Shown: positions 1-8,748 of the stretch, one piece after another
Layout: every line of letters begins with the position of its first letter
Numbering within the stretch: position 1 is the first letter of the stretch
Assembly (NCBI RefSeq): GCF_046254905.1
Contig: NZ_CP158016.1
Coordinates: 1,426,001 to 1,490,000, forward strand
Source: Pseudaeromonas aegiceratis
GTDB lineage: Bacteria > Pseudomonadota > Gammaproteobacteria > Enterobacterales > Aeromonadaceae
DNA: 64,000 nucleotides
Direction of reading: 5' to 3'
Notes under the pieces: model-generated
Database searches by the model: none
What the model saw: the letters and a program-made list of their open reading frames with translations, nothing else
Told to the model about the DNA's origin: nothing
Program-made: the position numbers and the translations under genes

Positions 1-215
1 CGGTGGGCTGCTGCGGCATGGCGGGCACCTATGGTCACGATGCCGGCCACCTGGACGACTCCAAGGCCATCTATGCCATGAGCTGGCAACAGGCCCTGGC
101 CAGCCGCCCCAAGGAGCGTTGCCTGGTGACCGGTTACTCCTGCCGCAGCCAGGTCAAACGGCTTGATGGCGAGAAACTCAAACATCCGCTGCAGGCCCTG
201 CTGGGGCTGCTGTAA
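1..215 (+). CDS. ydiJ: C-terminal end of FAD-binding/Fe-S oxidoreductase YdiJ (partial)
   Basis: Only the last 70 or so codons are present; the 5' part lies outside the window. The visible peptide has the GCCGMAGTYGH motif and ends with GYSCRSQVKR and HPLQALL, which I recognise as the C-terminus of the YdiJ family of large FAD-linked oxidases with a C-terminal cysteine-rich iron-sulfur domain (D-2-hydroxyacid dehydrogenase-like). The paired cysteines in GCCG are typical of the CCG-type domain. A terminator follows directly. In E. coli ydiJ lies next to ydiI (menI). Here menI is also close, with modF between them. The truncation is due to the window edge, not to decay. Confidence 0.85.
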   Translation, partial: VGCCGMAGTYGHDAGHLDDSKAIYAMSWQQALASRPKERCLVTGYSCRSQVKRLDGEKLKHPLQALLGLL

Positions 216-221
216 GACCCG

Positions 222-245
222 AGGCGCGGCTACCGCGCCTTTTTT
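222..245 (+). terminator. Intrinsic terminator after ydiJ
   Basis: An 8-bp GC-rich stem (222-229 with 233-240) with a CTA loop is followed by a run of T at 240-245. It starts 6 bases after the ydiJ stop codon. Confidence 0.85.
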
Positions 246-311
246 CTGCCCTATCGCCTTGCACTCGGCCCGCCCCGGGAGTAGTCATAGGGCTATCTTG
301 CCCACGGAGAC

Positions 312-1775
312 ATGACGTTGCATTGGTCTGCCGCTCGCTTTGCCCTGACTCACCCCCGTCAACTGGTGATCCCCCAATTATCCCTCTCATCCGGCCAGTG
401 CTGGGCCTTCGTCGGCGCCAACGGCAGCGGCAAGACGGCCCTGGCGCGCGCCCTGTGCGGCGAGCTGCCGCTGCTGTCCGGTGAAGCGCCGAGTGTGTCG
501 GCTGCGCTGCGGCTTAGCTTCGAGCAGCAGCAGGCCCTGCTGGAGCAGGACTGGCAACGGCGCAACACCGACATGCTGGCCGACGGCGAGGAGGCAGGCT
601 TGCTGGCCGGCGAGCTGCTGCCAGCGGCGGCACAGACCCCTGCGGGGCAGCGGTTGCTGGCCGAGCTGGGGCTGCAGCCCCTGCTGACGCGGCCCTTTCG
701 GGTGCTCTCCAGCGGGGAGGGGCGCAAGCTGCTGCTGGCCGGCGCCCTGCTGCAGGCCCCGGACTGGCTGGTGCTCGACGAGCCCTTCGACGGCCTGGAT
801 GTCCAGGCCCGCCGCGAGCTGACCGAGCGCCTGCAAGCCCTGCATGCCCAAGGGCAGGGGTTGGTGCTGATCCTCAACCGGTTTGACGAGATACCGCCCT
901 GCGCCACCCATCTGGGCCTGCTGGGGGACAGCCAGTTGCTGCGGGTGGGGGCGCGCGCCGAGGTGTTGGCCTCGCCCGAGGTGCAGCAATGGCAGGCGCT
1001 GGAGCACCAGGCGCCGGGGCCCTTGCCGCCGCCGGTGCAGGCGGCCGACGTGGCTGGCCTGCCCCTGGTGCGCTTGCGTCAGCTCACCATCTGCTATGAC
1101 GAACGCAAGGTGATCGACGGCCTGGATTGGGAGCTGCTCCCCGGTCAGCACTGGCAGATCACTGGACCCAACGGCGCCGGCAAGTCCACCCTGCTGTCGG
1201 TGCTCACCGGCGATCATCCCCAGGGCTACAGCAACGATGTCACCCTGTTTGGCCGGCGGCGGGGCAGCGGCGAGAGCATCTGGGACATCAAGCGCCATAT
1301 CGGCCTGGTGAGCCCGGCGCTGCACCTGGAGTACCGGGTGGCCACCACCCCGGAGGCGGTGATCCTCTCGGGCTTTTTCGACTCCATCGGCCTGTATCAG
1401 ACTCCGGGGGATCAGGAGCTGGCCCTGGCCCGGCGCTGGCTGGCCTTGTTGGGGCTCAGTGGCCAGGCGAAGCAGCCCTTTCACAGTCTGTCGTTTGGCC
1501 AGCAGCGGCTGCTGCTTATCGCCCGCGCCCTGGTGAAGCATCCGCCGCTGCTGATCCTGGATGAACCCCTGCAGGGGCTGGATGCCATCAACCGGCATCT
1601 GGTGCGCCACTGGGTGGGGCGGCTGATGGCGGCGGGCAGCAGCCAGCTGCTGTTTGTCTCCCACCATGCCGAGGATGCCCCGGCGGGCATCACCCACAGA
1701 TTGAGTTTCGAGCCGGATGGCCAGGGGGGCTATGGTTATCGACAGCAGGCCCTGAATGCCGCGGCGGTACAGTGA
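312..1775 (+). CDS. modF: ModF-type double ABC ATPase
   Basis: A 487-aa protein with two fused ABC ATPase domains and no membrane segment. Domain 1 has Walker A GANGSGKT (about residues 35-42), signature LSSGEGRK and Walker B ending LVLDEPFDGLD. Domain 2 has Walker A GPNGAGKS (about 285-292), signature LSFGQQR (about 393) and Walker B LLILDEPLQGLD. The segments HPQGYSNDVTLFGRRRGSGE and LFVSHHAEDAPAGITH match what I remember of E. coli ModF (490 aa), linked there to molybdenum metabolism, though its exact role is unclear. No modEABC genes are visible nearby. It lies between ydiJ and menI and is probably transcribed with menI, whose start is 33 bases downstream. Confidence 0.9.
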   Translation: MTLHWSAARFALTHPRQLVIPQLSLSSGQCWAFVGANGSGKTALARALCGELPLLSGEAPSVSAALRLSFEQQQALLEQDWQRRNTDMLADGEEAGLLAGELLPAAAQTPAGQRLLAELGLQPLLTRPFRVLSSGEGRKLLLAGALLQAPDWLVLDEPFDGLDVQARRELTERLQALHAQGQGLVLILNRFDEIPPCATHLGLLGDSQLLRVGARAEVLASPEVQQWQALEHQAPGPLPPPVQAADVAGLPLVRLRQLTICYDERKVIDGLDWELLPGQHWQITGPNGAGKSTLLSVLTGDHPQGYSNDVTLFGRRRGSGESIWDIKRHIGLVSPALHLEYRVATTPEAVILSGFFDSIGLYQTPGDQELALARRWLALLGLSGQAKQPFHSLSFGQQRLLLIARALVKHPPLLILDEPLQGLDAINRHLVRHWVGRLMAAGSSQLLFVSHHAEDAPAGITHRLSFEPDGQGGYGYRQQALNAAAVQ

Positions 1776-1807
1776 AGCGACCATGTGCAATATAAAGAGG
1801 AGACGCT

Positions 1808-2239
1808 ATGGCCATCTGGCAGCGTGATTTTACCCTGGAGGGGCTGAACGCCGGCTCGGCCAATACCCTAGTGGCTCACCTGGGGATACGCTATACCCAA
1901 GTGACCGACGACAGCCTGATCGGAAGCATGCCGGTGGGCCCCATAGTGCATCAGCCCATGGGGCTGCTGCACGGCGGCGCCTCCGTGGTGCTAGCTGAGA
2001 CCCTGGGCTCGGTGGCCGGCAACCTGGCGGTGCCCCGCAGCCACTGCTGCGTGGGGCTGGATATCAATGCCAACCATCTGCGGGCCATGCGGGATGGCGT
2101 ACTGACCGGGATCGCCTCGCCGCTGCACCTGGGCGCCACCACCCAGGTGTGGCAGATCCGGCTGGAGGATGAGGCCCAGCGGCTCATCTGTATCAGCCGC
2201 CTGACCCTGGCCGTACTGAAGAACAAACCCAAACGCTGA
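1808..2239 (+). CDS. menI: 1,4-dihydroxy-2-naphthoyl-CoA thioesterase (hotdog fold)
   Basis: 143 aa, the usual length for the YdiI/MenI branch of single-domain hotdog thioesterases. The family signature is clear: QPMGLLHGGASVVLAET, with the HGG loop and following Glu forming the active site, then GLDINANHLR and HLGATTQVW. The expected reaction is hydrolysis of 1,4-dihydroxy-2-naphthoyl-CoA in menaquinone synthesis, in the cytoplasm. The AAAGAGGAGA Shine-Dalgarno region lies just before the ATG. No other men genes are in the window, so the assignment rests on family resemblance and the conserved link with ydiJ. A more general acyl-CoA thioesterase role is possible. Confidence 0.85.
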   Translation: MAIWQRDFTLEGLNAGSANTLVAHLGIRYTQVTDDSLIGSMPVGPIVHQPMGLLHGGASVVLAETLGSVAGNLAVPRSHCCVGLDINANHLRAMRDGVLTGIASPLHLGATTQVWQIRLEDEAQRLICISRLTLAVLKNKPKR

Positions 2240-2258
2240 GATTAATGTCACATTTTTA

Positions 2259-2287
2259 ACGACAAGGCGGGGGGATGTGGTTATAAT
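2259..2287 (+). promoter_or_regulatory. Sigma-70 promoter for deaD
   Basis: A consensus -10 TATAAT (2282-2287) lies 17 bases after ACGACA (2259-2264, four of six matches to TTGACA). This gives deaD a 5' leader of roughly 80 bases, consistent with a long leader on a cold-induced gene. No specific cold-shock box was identified. Confidence 0.6.
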
Positions 2288-2376
2288 CGCCCCCCTTTTT
2301 CGGGCCAGCCAGCGACTCAGGATGATTTTCTGCCGCTACAGCGCCCGCCCCATGACACTGTCTAACGGAAGAAAAT

Positions 2377-4269
2377 ATGTCTGAGAACGAGAACCTGCCC
2401 GGCTTTGACCAACTGGGTCTGGCTGAACCTATTCTGCGCGCCCTGAACGACGTGGGTTACGAAACCCCGTCCCCCATTCAGGCTGCCGCCATTCCGCCGC
2501 TGCTGGAAGGTTGTGACCTGCTGGGCCAGGCCCAGACCGGTACCGGTAAGACCGCGGCCTTCGCCTTGCCGCTCATCTCCCGCCTGAATGCCAGCGATAC
2601 CGCCACCCAGGTGCTGGTGCTGGCGCCGACCCGCGAGTTGGCCATTCAGGTGGCCGAGGCGTGCCAAAGCTACGCCAAGTACCTGCCGGACTTCCACGTG
2701 CTGCCCATCTACGGCGGCTCCTCTTACGACACCCAGCTGCGTGCCCTGAAGCGCGGCGCCCAGGTGGTGGTGGGGACCCCGGGCCGGGTGATGGACATGA
2801 TGCGCCGCGGCAAGCTGGACCTCTCCGCCCTGCGTGCCCTGGTGTTGGACGAAGCCGACGAGATGCTGCGCATGGGCTTCATCGACGACGTGGAATGGAT
2901 CATCGAGCAGTGCCCCTTCGATCGGCAGATCGCCCTGTTCTCCGCCACCATGCCTGATGTGATCCGCCGTGTGGCTCACCGCCACCTGCAGGAGCCCAAG
3001 GAGGTGAAGATTGCGGCCAAGACCAGCACCGCCTCCACCGTCCGTCAGCGCTACTGGATGGTCTCCGGCCTGCATAAGCTGGATGCCATGACCCGGTTGC
3101 TGGAAGTGGAACCCTACGATGCCCTGCTGGCCTTCGTGCGCACCAAGACCGCCGCCGAAGAGCTGGCCACCAAGCTGGCCGCCCGCGGTCATGCCTGTGA
3201 GGCCCTGCACGGTGATATTCCGCAGAAGCTGCGTGAGCGCACCGTGGAGAAGCTGAAGAACGGTCAGCTGGACATTCTGGTGGCCACCGACGTGGTTGCC
3301 CGTGGTCTGGACGTGGAACGCATCACCCACGTGGTGAACTACGACATTCCCTACGACACCGAATCCTATGTCCACCGAATCGGCCGTACCGGCCGGGCCG
3401 GCCGCAGCGGGGATGCCATCCTGTTCGTAGCACCGCGGGAGCGTCGCATGCTGCGGTCCATCGAGCACACCACGCGCCAGCCCATCGAGCCCATGCACAT
3501 GCCCACCGCCCAGGACATCAATCGTCACCGTCTTGAGCTGTTCAAGCAGCAGATCCGCGAGACCCTGCTGTCCGACGATCTGGATCAGTACCAGGACGTG
3601 GTGGCCGAATTCCTGCAGGATGACACCACGGATCCGCTGGATCTGTGTGCCGCCCTGGCCAAGATGGTCAAGGGGGATGAGCCTCTGTTCATGGACGAAA
3701 GCCAGCCTGAGCCGTCCCAGCGCAACATGGACGACCGCCGTGACCACAACAGCGAGCGGGGTTTCGAGCGGGATGACCGTCGTGAGCGCCGTGAGCGCAA
3801 GCAACCCAGCACTGGCCCGCGCCCGTTGAAGGATCACCCCGAGGTGAGCACTGTGCGTTACCGGGTCGAGGTGGGTTATGAGCATGGCGTCAAGCCGGGC
3901 CAGATCGTCGGCGCCATTGCCAACGAGGCGGATATCGACAGCTCCTATATCGGTCACATCGAAATTTTCGATACCTGCACCACGGTGGATCTGCCCGACG
4001 GCATGCCGGATGAGGTGATGGACGTGCTGAAGAAGGCACGGGTCTGCGGCCGTCCGCTGGAGATCAGCGTCTTCACCGGTGAGCTGCCCCAACGCAGCAG
4101 TGAGCGGCGCGGCAAGCCGTTTGCCGGCAAGCCGTTCGGCGGTGAGCACCGTGGCCGTGGCGACGGTCGCGGCCGAGGTGAAGGCCGGGATCGTCCCTTC
4201 GGTAACGACCGTGGCGACTTCAAGCGTGGCCCGCGCAAGTTTGACAAGGGCGGGCGCAACGACCGTTAA
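2377..4269 (+). CDS. deaD: ATP-dependent RNA helicase DeaD (CsdA)
   Basis: 630-aa DEAD-box helicase. Motifs in order: Q motif near PSPIQ (31-35), Walker A AQTGTGKT (52-59), PTRELA, DEAD (158-161), SAT (189-191) and HRIGRTGR (333-340). The C-terminal part carries a DbpA/CsdA-type RNA-binding domain (VRYRVEVGYEHGVKPGQIVGAI), then a tail rich in Arg and Gly. Length and layout match DeaD, which remodels structured RNA, helps 50S assembly in the cold and joins the cold-shock degradosome. Ribosome-binding site GGAAG precedes the ATG. It is monocistronic, with its own promoter and terminator. pnp, its neighbour in E. coli, is 23 kb away here. Confidence 0.95.
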   Translation: MSENENLPGFDQLGLAEPILRALNDVGYETPSPIQAAAIPPLLEGCDLLGQAQTGTGKTAAFALPLISRLNASDTATQVLVLAPTRELAIQVAEACQSYAKYLPDFHVLPIYGGSSYDTQLRALKRGAQVVVGTPGRVMDMMRRGKLDLSALRALVLDEADEMLRMGFIDDVEWIIEQCPFDRQIALFSATMPDVIRRVAHRHLQEPKEVKIAAKTSTASTVRQRYWMVSGLHKLDAMTRLLEVEPYDALLAFVRTKTAAEELATKLAARGHACEALHGDIPQKLRERTVEKLKNGQLDILVATDVVARGLDVERITHVVNYDIPYDTESYVHRIGRTGRAGRSGDAILFVAPRERRMLRSIEHTTRQPIEPMHMPTAQDINRHRLELFKQQIRETLLSDDLDQYQDVVAEFLQDDTTDPLDLCAALAKMVKGDEPLFMDESQPEPSQRNMDDRRDHNSERGFERDDRRERRERKQPSTGPRPLKDHPEVSTVRYRVEVGYEHGVKPGQIVGAIANEADIDSSYIGHIEIFDTCTTVDLPDGMPDEVMDVLKKARVCGRPLEISVFTGELPQRSSERRGKPFAGKPFGGEHRGRGDGRGRGEGRDRPFGNDRGDFKRGPRKFDKGGRNDR

Positions 4270-4284
4270 GCTTGTTTGCTAGCC

Positions 4285-4309
4285 AAAGCCCCCGCCAGTC
4301 GGGGGCTTT
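4285..4309 (+). terminator. Intrinsic terminator after deaD
   Basis: Stem AAAGCCCCC (4285-4293) with GGGGGCTTT (4301-4309) and a short loop. The T-run is short. Confidence 0.8.
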
Positions 4310-4314
4310 GTCGT

Positions 4315-4343
4315 TTGACTGGGCAAAAATACTATTCTAATAA
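4315..4343 (+). promoter_or_regulatory. Sigma-70 promoter for udp
   Basis: TTGACT (4315-4320), a 17-base spacer, then TAATAA (4338-4343) in an AT-rich stretch right after the deaD terminator. No clear CRP or CytR half-sites were found, although E. coli udp is under both. Confidence 0.6.
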
Positions 4344-4449
4344 ATTGAAATAAAAGCGTTTTACTGCACTTTTACCGCCCATGGGGTCCCACATAATGAC
4401 GCCTGTGTTCCCCTCGTTCGTCGGGGCGCGCCATATAAGGAGCTACGTA

Positions 4450-5220
4450 ATGAGTCATGCCGTATTTCATCTGGGACTGCAGCAGGCCGACCTGGCCGGC
4501 GCGACCCTGGCCATAGTGCCCGGCGATCCCGAGCGGGTGAAGCGCATCGCCGAGCGGATGGACAATCCCCGCTTCCTGGCCAGTCACCGGGAGTTCACCA
4601 GCTACCTGGCCGACCTTGCCGGGGTGCCTGTGGTGATCTGTTCCACCGGCATCGGCGGCCCTTCCACCTCCATCGCCGTGGAGGAGCTGGCACAGCTGGG
4701 GATCCGCACCTTCCTGCGGGTGGGCACCACGGGCGCCATTCAGCCACAGGTGGCCGTGGGTGACGTGATAGTGACCACGGGCTCGGTACGGCTCGACGGT
4801 GCCAGCCTGCACTTCGCGCCGCTGGAATTCCCTGCGGTGGCAGACTTTGCCTGTACCTCGGCCCTGGTGGCCGCCGCGCGGTCGGTGGGGCAAGAGCCCC
4901 ATGTGGGCATCACCGCCTCCTCCGACACCTTCTACCCGGGGCAGGAGCGCTACGACACCTTCTCCGGTCGGGTGACCCGGCGCTTTGCCGGCTCCATGGC
5001 CGAGTGGCAGGCCATGGGGGTACTCAACTACGAGATGGAGTCCGCGACCCTGCTGACCATGTGTGCCAGCCAAGGGCTCAAGGCCGGCTGCGTGGCGGGG
5101 GTGATCGTCAACCGCTCGCGCCAGGAGATCCCGGATGCGGCCACCATGGCCAAGACCGAAGGGGATGCCGTGGCCATCGTCATCGCGGCGGCACGTCAAC
5201 TCGTGACGGGCGCGGCCTAA
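4450..5220 (+). CDS. udp: Uridine phosphorylase
   Basis: 256 aa from the ATG at 4450. This start was chosen because AAGGAG precedes it and the protein then begins MSHAVFHLGL, as in E. coli Udp (253 aa); upstream in-frame starts add an unrelated leader. Nucleoside phosphorylase family I motifs: IVPGDPERV near the N-terminus (phosphate binding), STGIGGPSTSIAVEEL and NYEMESATLLTM (ribose/base binding). It converts uridine and phosphate to uracil and ribose-1-phosphate for pyrimidine salvage in the cytosol. It is monocistronic and convergent with recN; both genes share the terminator at 5252-5276. Confidence 0.95.
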   Translation: MSHAVFHLGLQQADLAGATLAIVPGDPERVKRIAERMDNPRFLASHREFTSYLADLAGVPVVICSTGIGGPSTSIAVEELAQLGIRTFLRVGTTGAIQPQVAVGDVIVTTGSVRLDGASLHFAPLEFPAVADFACTSALVAAARSVGQEPHVGITASSDTFYPGQERYDTFSGRVTRRFAGSMAEWQAMGVLNYEMESATLLTMCASQGLKAGCVAGVIVNRSRQEIPDAATMAKTEGDAVAIVIAAARQLVTGAA

Positions 5221-5251
5221 GGCCAGCCGTCTTCTGCCAATCCAAAAAAAC

Positions 5252-5276
5252 AGGGTGCCATCTGCACCCTTTTTTT
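5252..5276. terminator. Bidirectional terminator between udp and recN
   Basis: Stem AGGGTGC (5252-5258) with GCACCCT (5264-5270), flanked by an A-run before and a T-run after, so it can work in both directions. Confidence 0.85.
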
Positions 5277-5351
5277 ATCACTGTCATCCCATCGATCATG
5301 CCAATCGCGCTCGCATTTGCCGCCGGACGCTATACCGGATTCTCCGCCAGG

Positions 5352-7019
5352 CTAGGGTTGGGCCAGCAGCTCCCGGGCGTTGGCCAGGGTGTTGTCGGTG
5401 ATCTGATCGCCCCCCAGCAGGCGAGCCAGCTCGCTCAGCCGGCCAGATGGGTCCAACGCTGCCATGCTGGTTTCGGTTTGCTGCCCGTCATGCTGTTTGG
5501 CCACCAGAAAGTGATGATGGCCCTGGCCTGCCACCTGGGGCAGGTGGGTGACCACCAGGACCTGGGTGGCTTGCCCCAACTGGCGCAGCAGCCGGCCCAC
5601 CACGGCGGCGGTGGGGCCGCTGATCCCCACGTCCACCTCGTCGAAGATGAGGCTGGGGGTGGCGATGCGCTCGGCGGTGATCACCTGAGTGGCCAGGCTG
5701 ATGCGGGAAAGCTCGCCGCCGGAGGCCACCTTGGCCAGGGGCTGCAGGGGTTGTCCCGGGTTGGTGGTGACCAGAAACTGCACCAGATCTTGACCCAGGG
5801 GGCTGGGCTGACGATCCGCCACCGGACTGATGTCGATGGCGAGCCGCCCCTGGGGCATGTTCAGCTGCTGCATGTGGTGACTTATCTGCTCACCCAGCTG
5901 CTGGGCATGGCGCGCCCGGCTGGCACTGAGGCGATTGGCCGCGTCTTGATAGGCCGCGAGGCTGGCCTGCAAGCCGGCCTGCAGGCTGTCGAGCTGCTCG
6001 TCACAGGCCAGCAAGCCGTCTAGCTCGGATTGCAGACTGGCGTGATGGGCCACCAGCTCGGCCGGCTTGACCTGATGCTTGCGGGCCAGATCCAGGCTCT
6101 TGCCCAGGCGGCTCTCCAGCTCGGCAAAGCGTTCGGGATCCGGCTCCAGCCGATCCAGATAGTGGCGCAGCTCATCATAGCCTTCATCCAGCTGGATCTG
6201 GGCCTCCTGCAGCAGCCCCAAGGCCGGCTGCAAGGCCGGATCCAGGCCCTGCATCTGCTCCAGGCGACGGATCAGGGTCTTGAGTAGCCCCAGAACCGTA
6301 TACTCATCGTTGTCGTGCAGGCCATCCAGGCAGAACTGGCAGTCCGCCACCAGGGCGCCGCTGTTGGCCAGGCGGCTGTGTTCGGCCTCGATGGCGGCGA
6401 ATTCGCCTTCTTGCAGGGCGAAGTCGTCCAGCTCCTGCACCTGATATTCCAGCAGTTGCCGCCGCGCCTCGCGCTGGTCGGCCTCTTGCTGCAGGCGCAG
6501 CAGGGTCTGCTGCTGCTGACGCCAGCTCTGGTGATGCTGACGGACCTCGTCCAGCAGACCGCCGTGGGCGGCATAGGCATCGACGATGGCCAGCTGTTGT
6601 TCGGGACGCATCAGCAGCTGGTGGGCGTGCTGGCCATGGATGTTGATCAGCAGTTGGCCCAGGGCCTTGAGCTGCGCCAGGGGCACCGGGGTGCCGTTGA
6701 TATAGGCGCGGGAGCGGCCCTCGGCGGTGATCACCCGGCGCAGCAGGCACTCCTCTTCCATCTCCAGCTCCTGTTGCTGCAACCAGTGGCGGGCCGGCTG
6801 GTTGCGCTGCAGGTTGAAGCGGGCGCTGATCTCCGTCTTGTCACTGCCCGGGCGTATCATGCCGGCCTCGGCCCGGCCGCCCAGGGCCAGGCCCAGGGCA
6901 TCGATGGCGATGGACTTGCCGGCGCCGGTTTCCCCCGTGATGCTGGTCATGCCGGCTTGCACGTCCAGCTCGAGGAATTTGACGATGGCGAAGTTATGGA
7001 TGGTGAGTTGAGTCAGCAT
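5352..7019 (-). CDS. recN: DNA repair protein RecN
   Basis: 555 aa, the family's usual length. SMC-like ATPase: Walker A GETGAGKS (29-36) near the N-terminus, a long coiled-coil middle rich in Gln, Glu and Leu (about 150-370), then the ABC signature KVASGGELSRI and Walker B with DEVDVGISG in the C-terminal head. RecN is a cohesin-like protein used in double-strand-break repair and is strongly SOS-induced. The start lies 17 bases downstream of a double LexA operator, which supports both the start and the regulation. nadK lies upstream on the same strand, an order also found in E. coli. Confidence 0.95.
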   Translation of the reverse strand: MLTQLTIHNFAIVKFLELDVQAGMTSITGETGAGKSIAIDALGLALGGRAEAGMIRPGSDKTEISARFNLQRNQPARHWLQQQELEMEEECLLRRVITAEGRSRAYINGTPVPLAQLKALGQLLINIHGQHAHQLLMRPEQQLAIVDAYAAHGGLLDEVRQHHQSWRQQQQTLLRLQQEADQREARRQLLEYQVQELDDFALQEGEFAAIEAEHSRLANSGALVADCQFCLDGLHDNDEYTVLGLLKTLIRRLEQMQGLDPALQPALGLLQEAQIQLDEGYDELRHYLDRLEPDPERFAELESRLGKSLDLARKHQVKPAELVAHHASLQSELDGLLACDEQLDSLQAGLQASLAAYQDAANRLSASRARHAQQLGEQISHHMQQLNMPQGRLAIDISPVADRQPSPLGQDLVQFLVTTNPGQPLQPLAKVASGGELSRISLATQVITAERIATPSLIFDEVDVGISGPTAAVVGRLLRQLGQATQVLVVTHLPQVAGQGHHHFLVAKQHDGQQTETSMAALDPSGRLSELARLLGGDQITDNTLANARELLAQP

Positions 7020-7036
7020 GCGGCACCTGCGAACAA

Positions 7037-7078
7037 TACTGTATTGATAAACAGTATATACTGTTTATCAATACAGTA
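7037..7078 (-). promoter_or_regulatory. Double LexA (SOS) operator forming a 42-bp perfect palindrome
   Basis: Two CTGT-N8-ACAG boxes, at 7039-7054 and 7061-7076, lie directly upstream of recN. Each matches the gammaproteobacterial LexA consensus. The two boxes are mirror images, so the whole span 7037-7078 is a perfect palindrome centred between 7057 and 7058. LexA bound here would block recN transcription until SOS induction. Confidence 0.92.
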
Positions 7079-7108
7079 AAGTGCGAAAAGTGTGCAGGGG
7101 GCCGCCGG

Positions 7109-7993
7109 CTAGAACAGCTTGCTACCCCAGCCGAGTTTGCTGCGTAATACGTTGAAATAGCTGTGGTCTTCTGGGTGGAGCAGGCGCAGTTTGTGGGGCG
7201 CCTTGGCGATGAGGATCTCGTCGCCTGGGTTGACCGCCAGGTTGACGTGACCATCACAGCTCAGCAGCAGCTGCTCGGCCTGATCGTCCGGCGAGACCAC
7301 CAGCTTCACCTGGCTGTCGGCATCGATGACGATGGGGCGGCAGCTCAGGGTGTGGGGAAACATGGGTACCAGGGAGAGGGCGTTGAGGCCGGGGGTGAGG
7401 ATGGGGCCCCCGGCGGACAGGGCATAGGCGGTGGAGCCCGTGGGGGTCGCCACTATGATGCCGTCTGCCCGCTGGCTGTACATGAAGTTGTCATCTATGT
7501 AGACGGCAAAATCGATCATGTGGGCCACCTTGCCCGGGTGCAGCACCACCTCGTTGAGGGCCGTGTTGGCTGCCTTGCGTTCGCCGTGGCGGTGCACCGA
7601 GGCCTCCAGCAGGAAGCGGTATTCGGTCTGGAAGCGGCCCTGCAGCACCTGGCTCAGGGGGTCGGTAAAGTCCTGGGGGGTCAGGTCGGTCAGAAAGCCC
7701 AGGTTGCCCCGGTTGACCCCCAGCACCGCTACATCGAAGCGCGCCAGCACCCGGGCGGCCCCCAGCATGTTGCCATCCCCGCCCACCACTATGGCCAGAT
7801 CCGCCTCTTCGCCCAACTGCACCAGATCCCGGGCGCAAGCCGAGTCCACCGTCAACTGACGGGCCACCCGGCTCTCCACCAGCACGGGGTAACCCAGGCC
7901 GCGCAGGTAGTCGTACAGCGCCTGCAATGTCTCGTTGGTGGCGGCATGCTGGGGCTTGCCGATGAGGGCTATGGTGTTAAAGGCTTGAGCCAT
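7109..7993 (-). CDS. nadK: NAD kinase
   Basis: 294 aa. The family motif GGDGNML (71-77) is followed by GVNRGNLGFLTDL, and later DGIIVATPTGSTAYALSAGGP, all diagnostic of ATP-NAD kinase. The enzyme phosphorylates NAD+ to NADP+ and is cytosolic. The start ATG lies 158 bases from the grpE start on the opposite strand, so the two genes are divergent. recN follows on the same strand with an 89-base gap that holds the LexA boxes. Read-through from nadK into recN is therefore possible but would cross the operator. Confidence 0.95.
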   Translation of the reverse strand: MAQAFNTIALIGKPQHAATNETLQALYDYLRGLGYPVLVESRVARQLTVDSACARDLVQLGEEADLAIVVGGDGNMLGAARVLARFDVAVLGVNRGNLGFLTDLTPQDFTDPLSQVLQGRFQTEYRFLLEASVHRHGERKAANTALNEVVLHPGKVAHMIDFAVYIDDNFMYSQRADGIIVATPTGSTAYALSAGGPILTPGLNALSLVPMFPHTLSCRPIVIDADSQVKLVVSPDDQAEQLLLSCDGHVNLAVNPGDEILIAKAPHKLRLLHPEDHSYFNVLRSKLGWGSKLF

Positions 7994-8088
7994 AATGTAA
8001 TGCTCGCAAAACCAGGGGAGGCCAGTATAGCGCCAAACCCGGACCGGACGGCAATCCCGCGGTAATTGCCCTGGATTTTGACCATGGC

Positions 8089-8114
8089 CTTGAAAGCGGG
8101 ATCTTCATCCCCAT
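8089..8114 (+). promoter_or_regulatory. Sigma-32 heat-shock promoter for grpE
   Basis: CTTGAAA (8089-8095) and CCCCAT (8109-8114), separated by 13 bases, match the RpoH consensus almost perfectly and lie 38 bases upstream of the grpE start. Confidence 0.88.
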
Positions 8115-8151
8115 AATAGCTGCAACTTGAACTAGGTCAGTGGGAGTAATC

Positions 8152-8730
8152 ATGAATAACCAGGAACAAGCGATGGATCAACAGCAGCCGCAACCCGAGC
8201 AGGAGCAGGCCGCACAGGCGGTGCCCGAGGTGGAGTTTGACATGCAGGCGCTGCTGGAGAAGCTTGAGTCTGCCGAGGCTGCGGCCGCCGAAGAGCGGGA
8301 CCGTGCCGTCCGCGCCGTGGCCGAGATGGAGAACATCCGCCGCCGAGCCGCCCAGGACGTGGAGAAGGCGCACAAGTTTGCTCTGGAGAAGTTTGTCGGT
8401 GAACTGCTGCCGGTGATCGACAACCTGGAGCGGGCCCTGGAGGCCGGTGATCAGGCCAACGAGGTGTTGAAGCCGCTGCTCGAAGGCGTCGAGCTGACCC
8501 TGCAGGCCATGCAAAACTCGGTGGCCAAGTTCGGTGTCCAGGCCATAGACCCGCAAGGCAAGCCGTTCGATCCCAACCAGCATCAGGCCATGAGCCTGAT
8601 CGAAAATGCCGAGGTGGCGCCCAATACCGTCATCGCCGTGATGCAGAAGGGTTACGAGCTCAACGGTCGCGTGGTGCGGCCGGCCATGGTGATGGTGGCC
8701 AAGGCCCCCAGCGTGGACACCCAGGCGTAA
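8152..8730 (+). CDS. grpE: Nucleotide exchange factor GrpE
   Basis: 192 aa from the ATG at 8152, chosen because GGGAG lies 7 bases before it; an upstream in-frame GTG/ATG would add four residues without a good site. The N-terminus is acidic and Gln-rich. A long helical segment (about 40-95) includes RAVAEMENIRRRAAQDVEKAHKF split across the dimer stalk. The C-terminal beta domain ends GYELNGRVVRPAMVMVA, the GrpE signature. It releases ADP from DnaK in the Hsp70 cycle. It has its own sigma-32 promoter and is followed 144 bases later by dnaK. Confidence 0.95.
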   Translation: MNNQEQAMDQQQPQPEQEQAAQAVPEVEFDMQALLEKLESAEAAAAEERDRAVRAVAEMENIRRRAAQDVEKAHKFALEKFVGELLPVIDNLERALEAGDQANEVLKPLLEGVELTLQAMQNSVAKFGVQAIDPQGKPFDPNQHQAMSLIENAEVAPNTVIAVMQKGYELNGRVVRPAMVMVAKAPSVDTQA

Positions 8731-8748
8731 GTTTTTTTGGCCCTGGGC

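Noticed and set aside
387..1790. Long minus-strand open frame opposite modF
   Set aside because: Gly/Gln/His-rich, no motifs, a frame shadow of a GC-rich gene on the other strand. The same reasoning applies to the long frames opposite deaD, dnaK, nusA, infB, pnp, ppk1, pstC and pstB.
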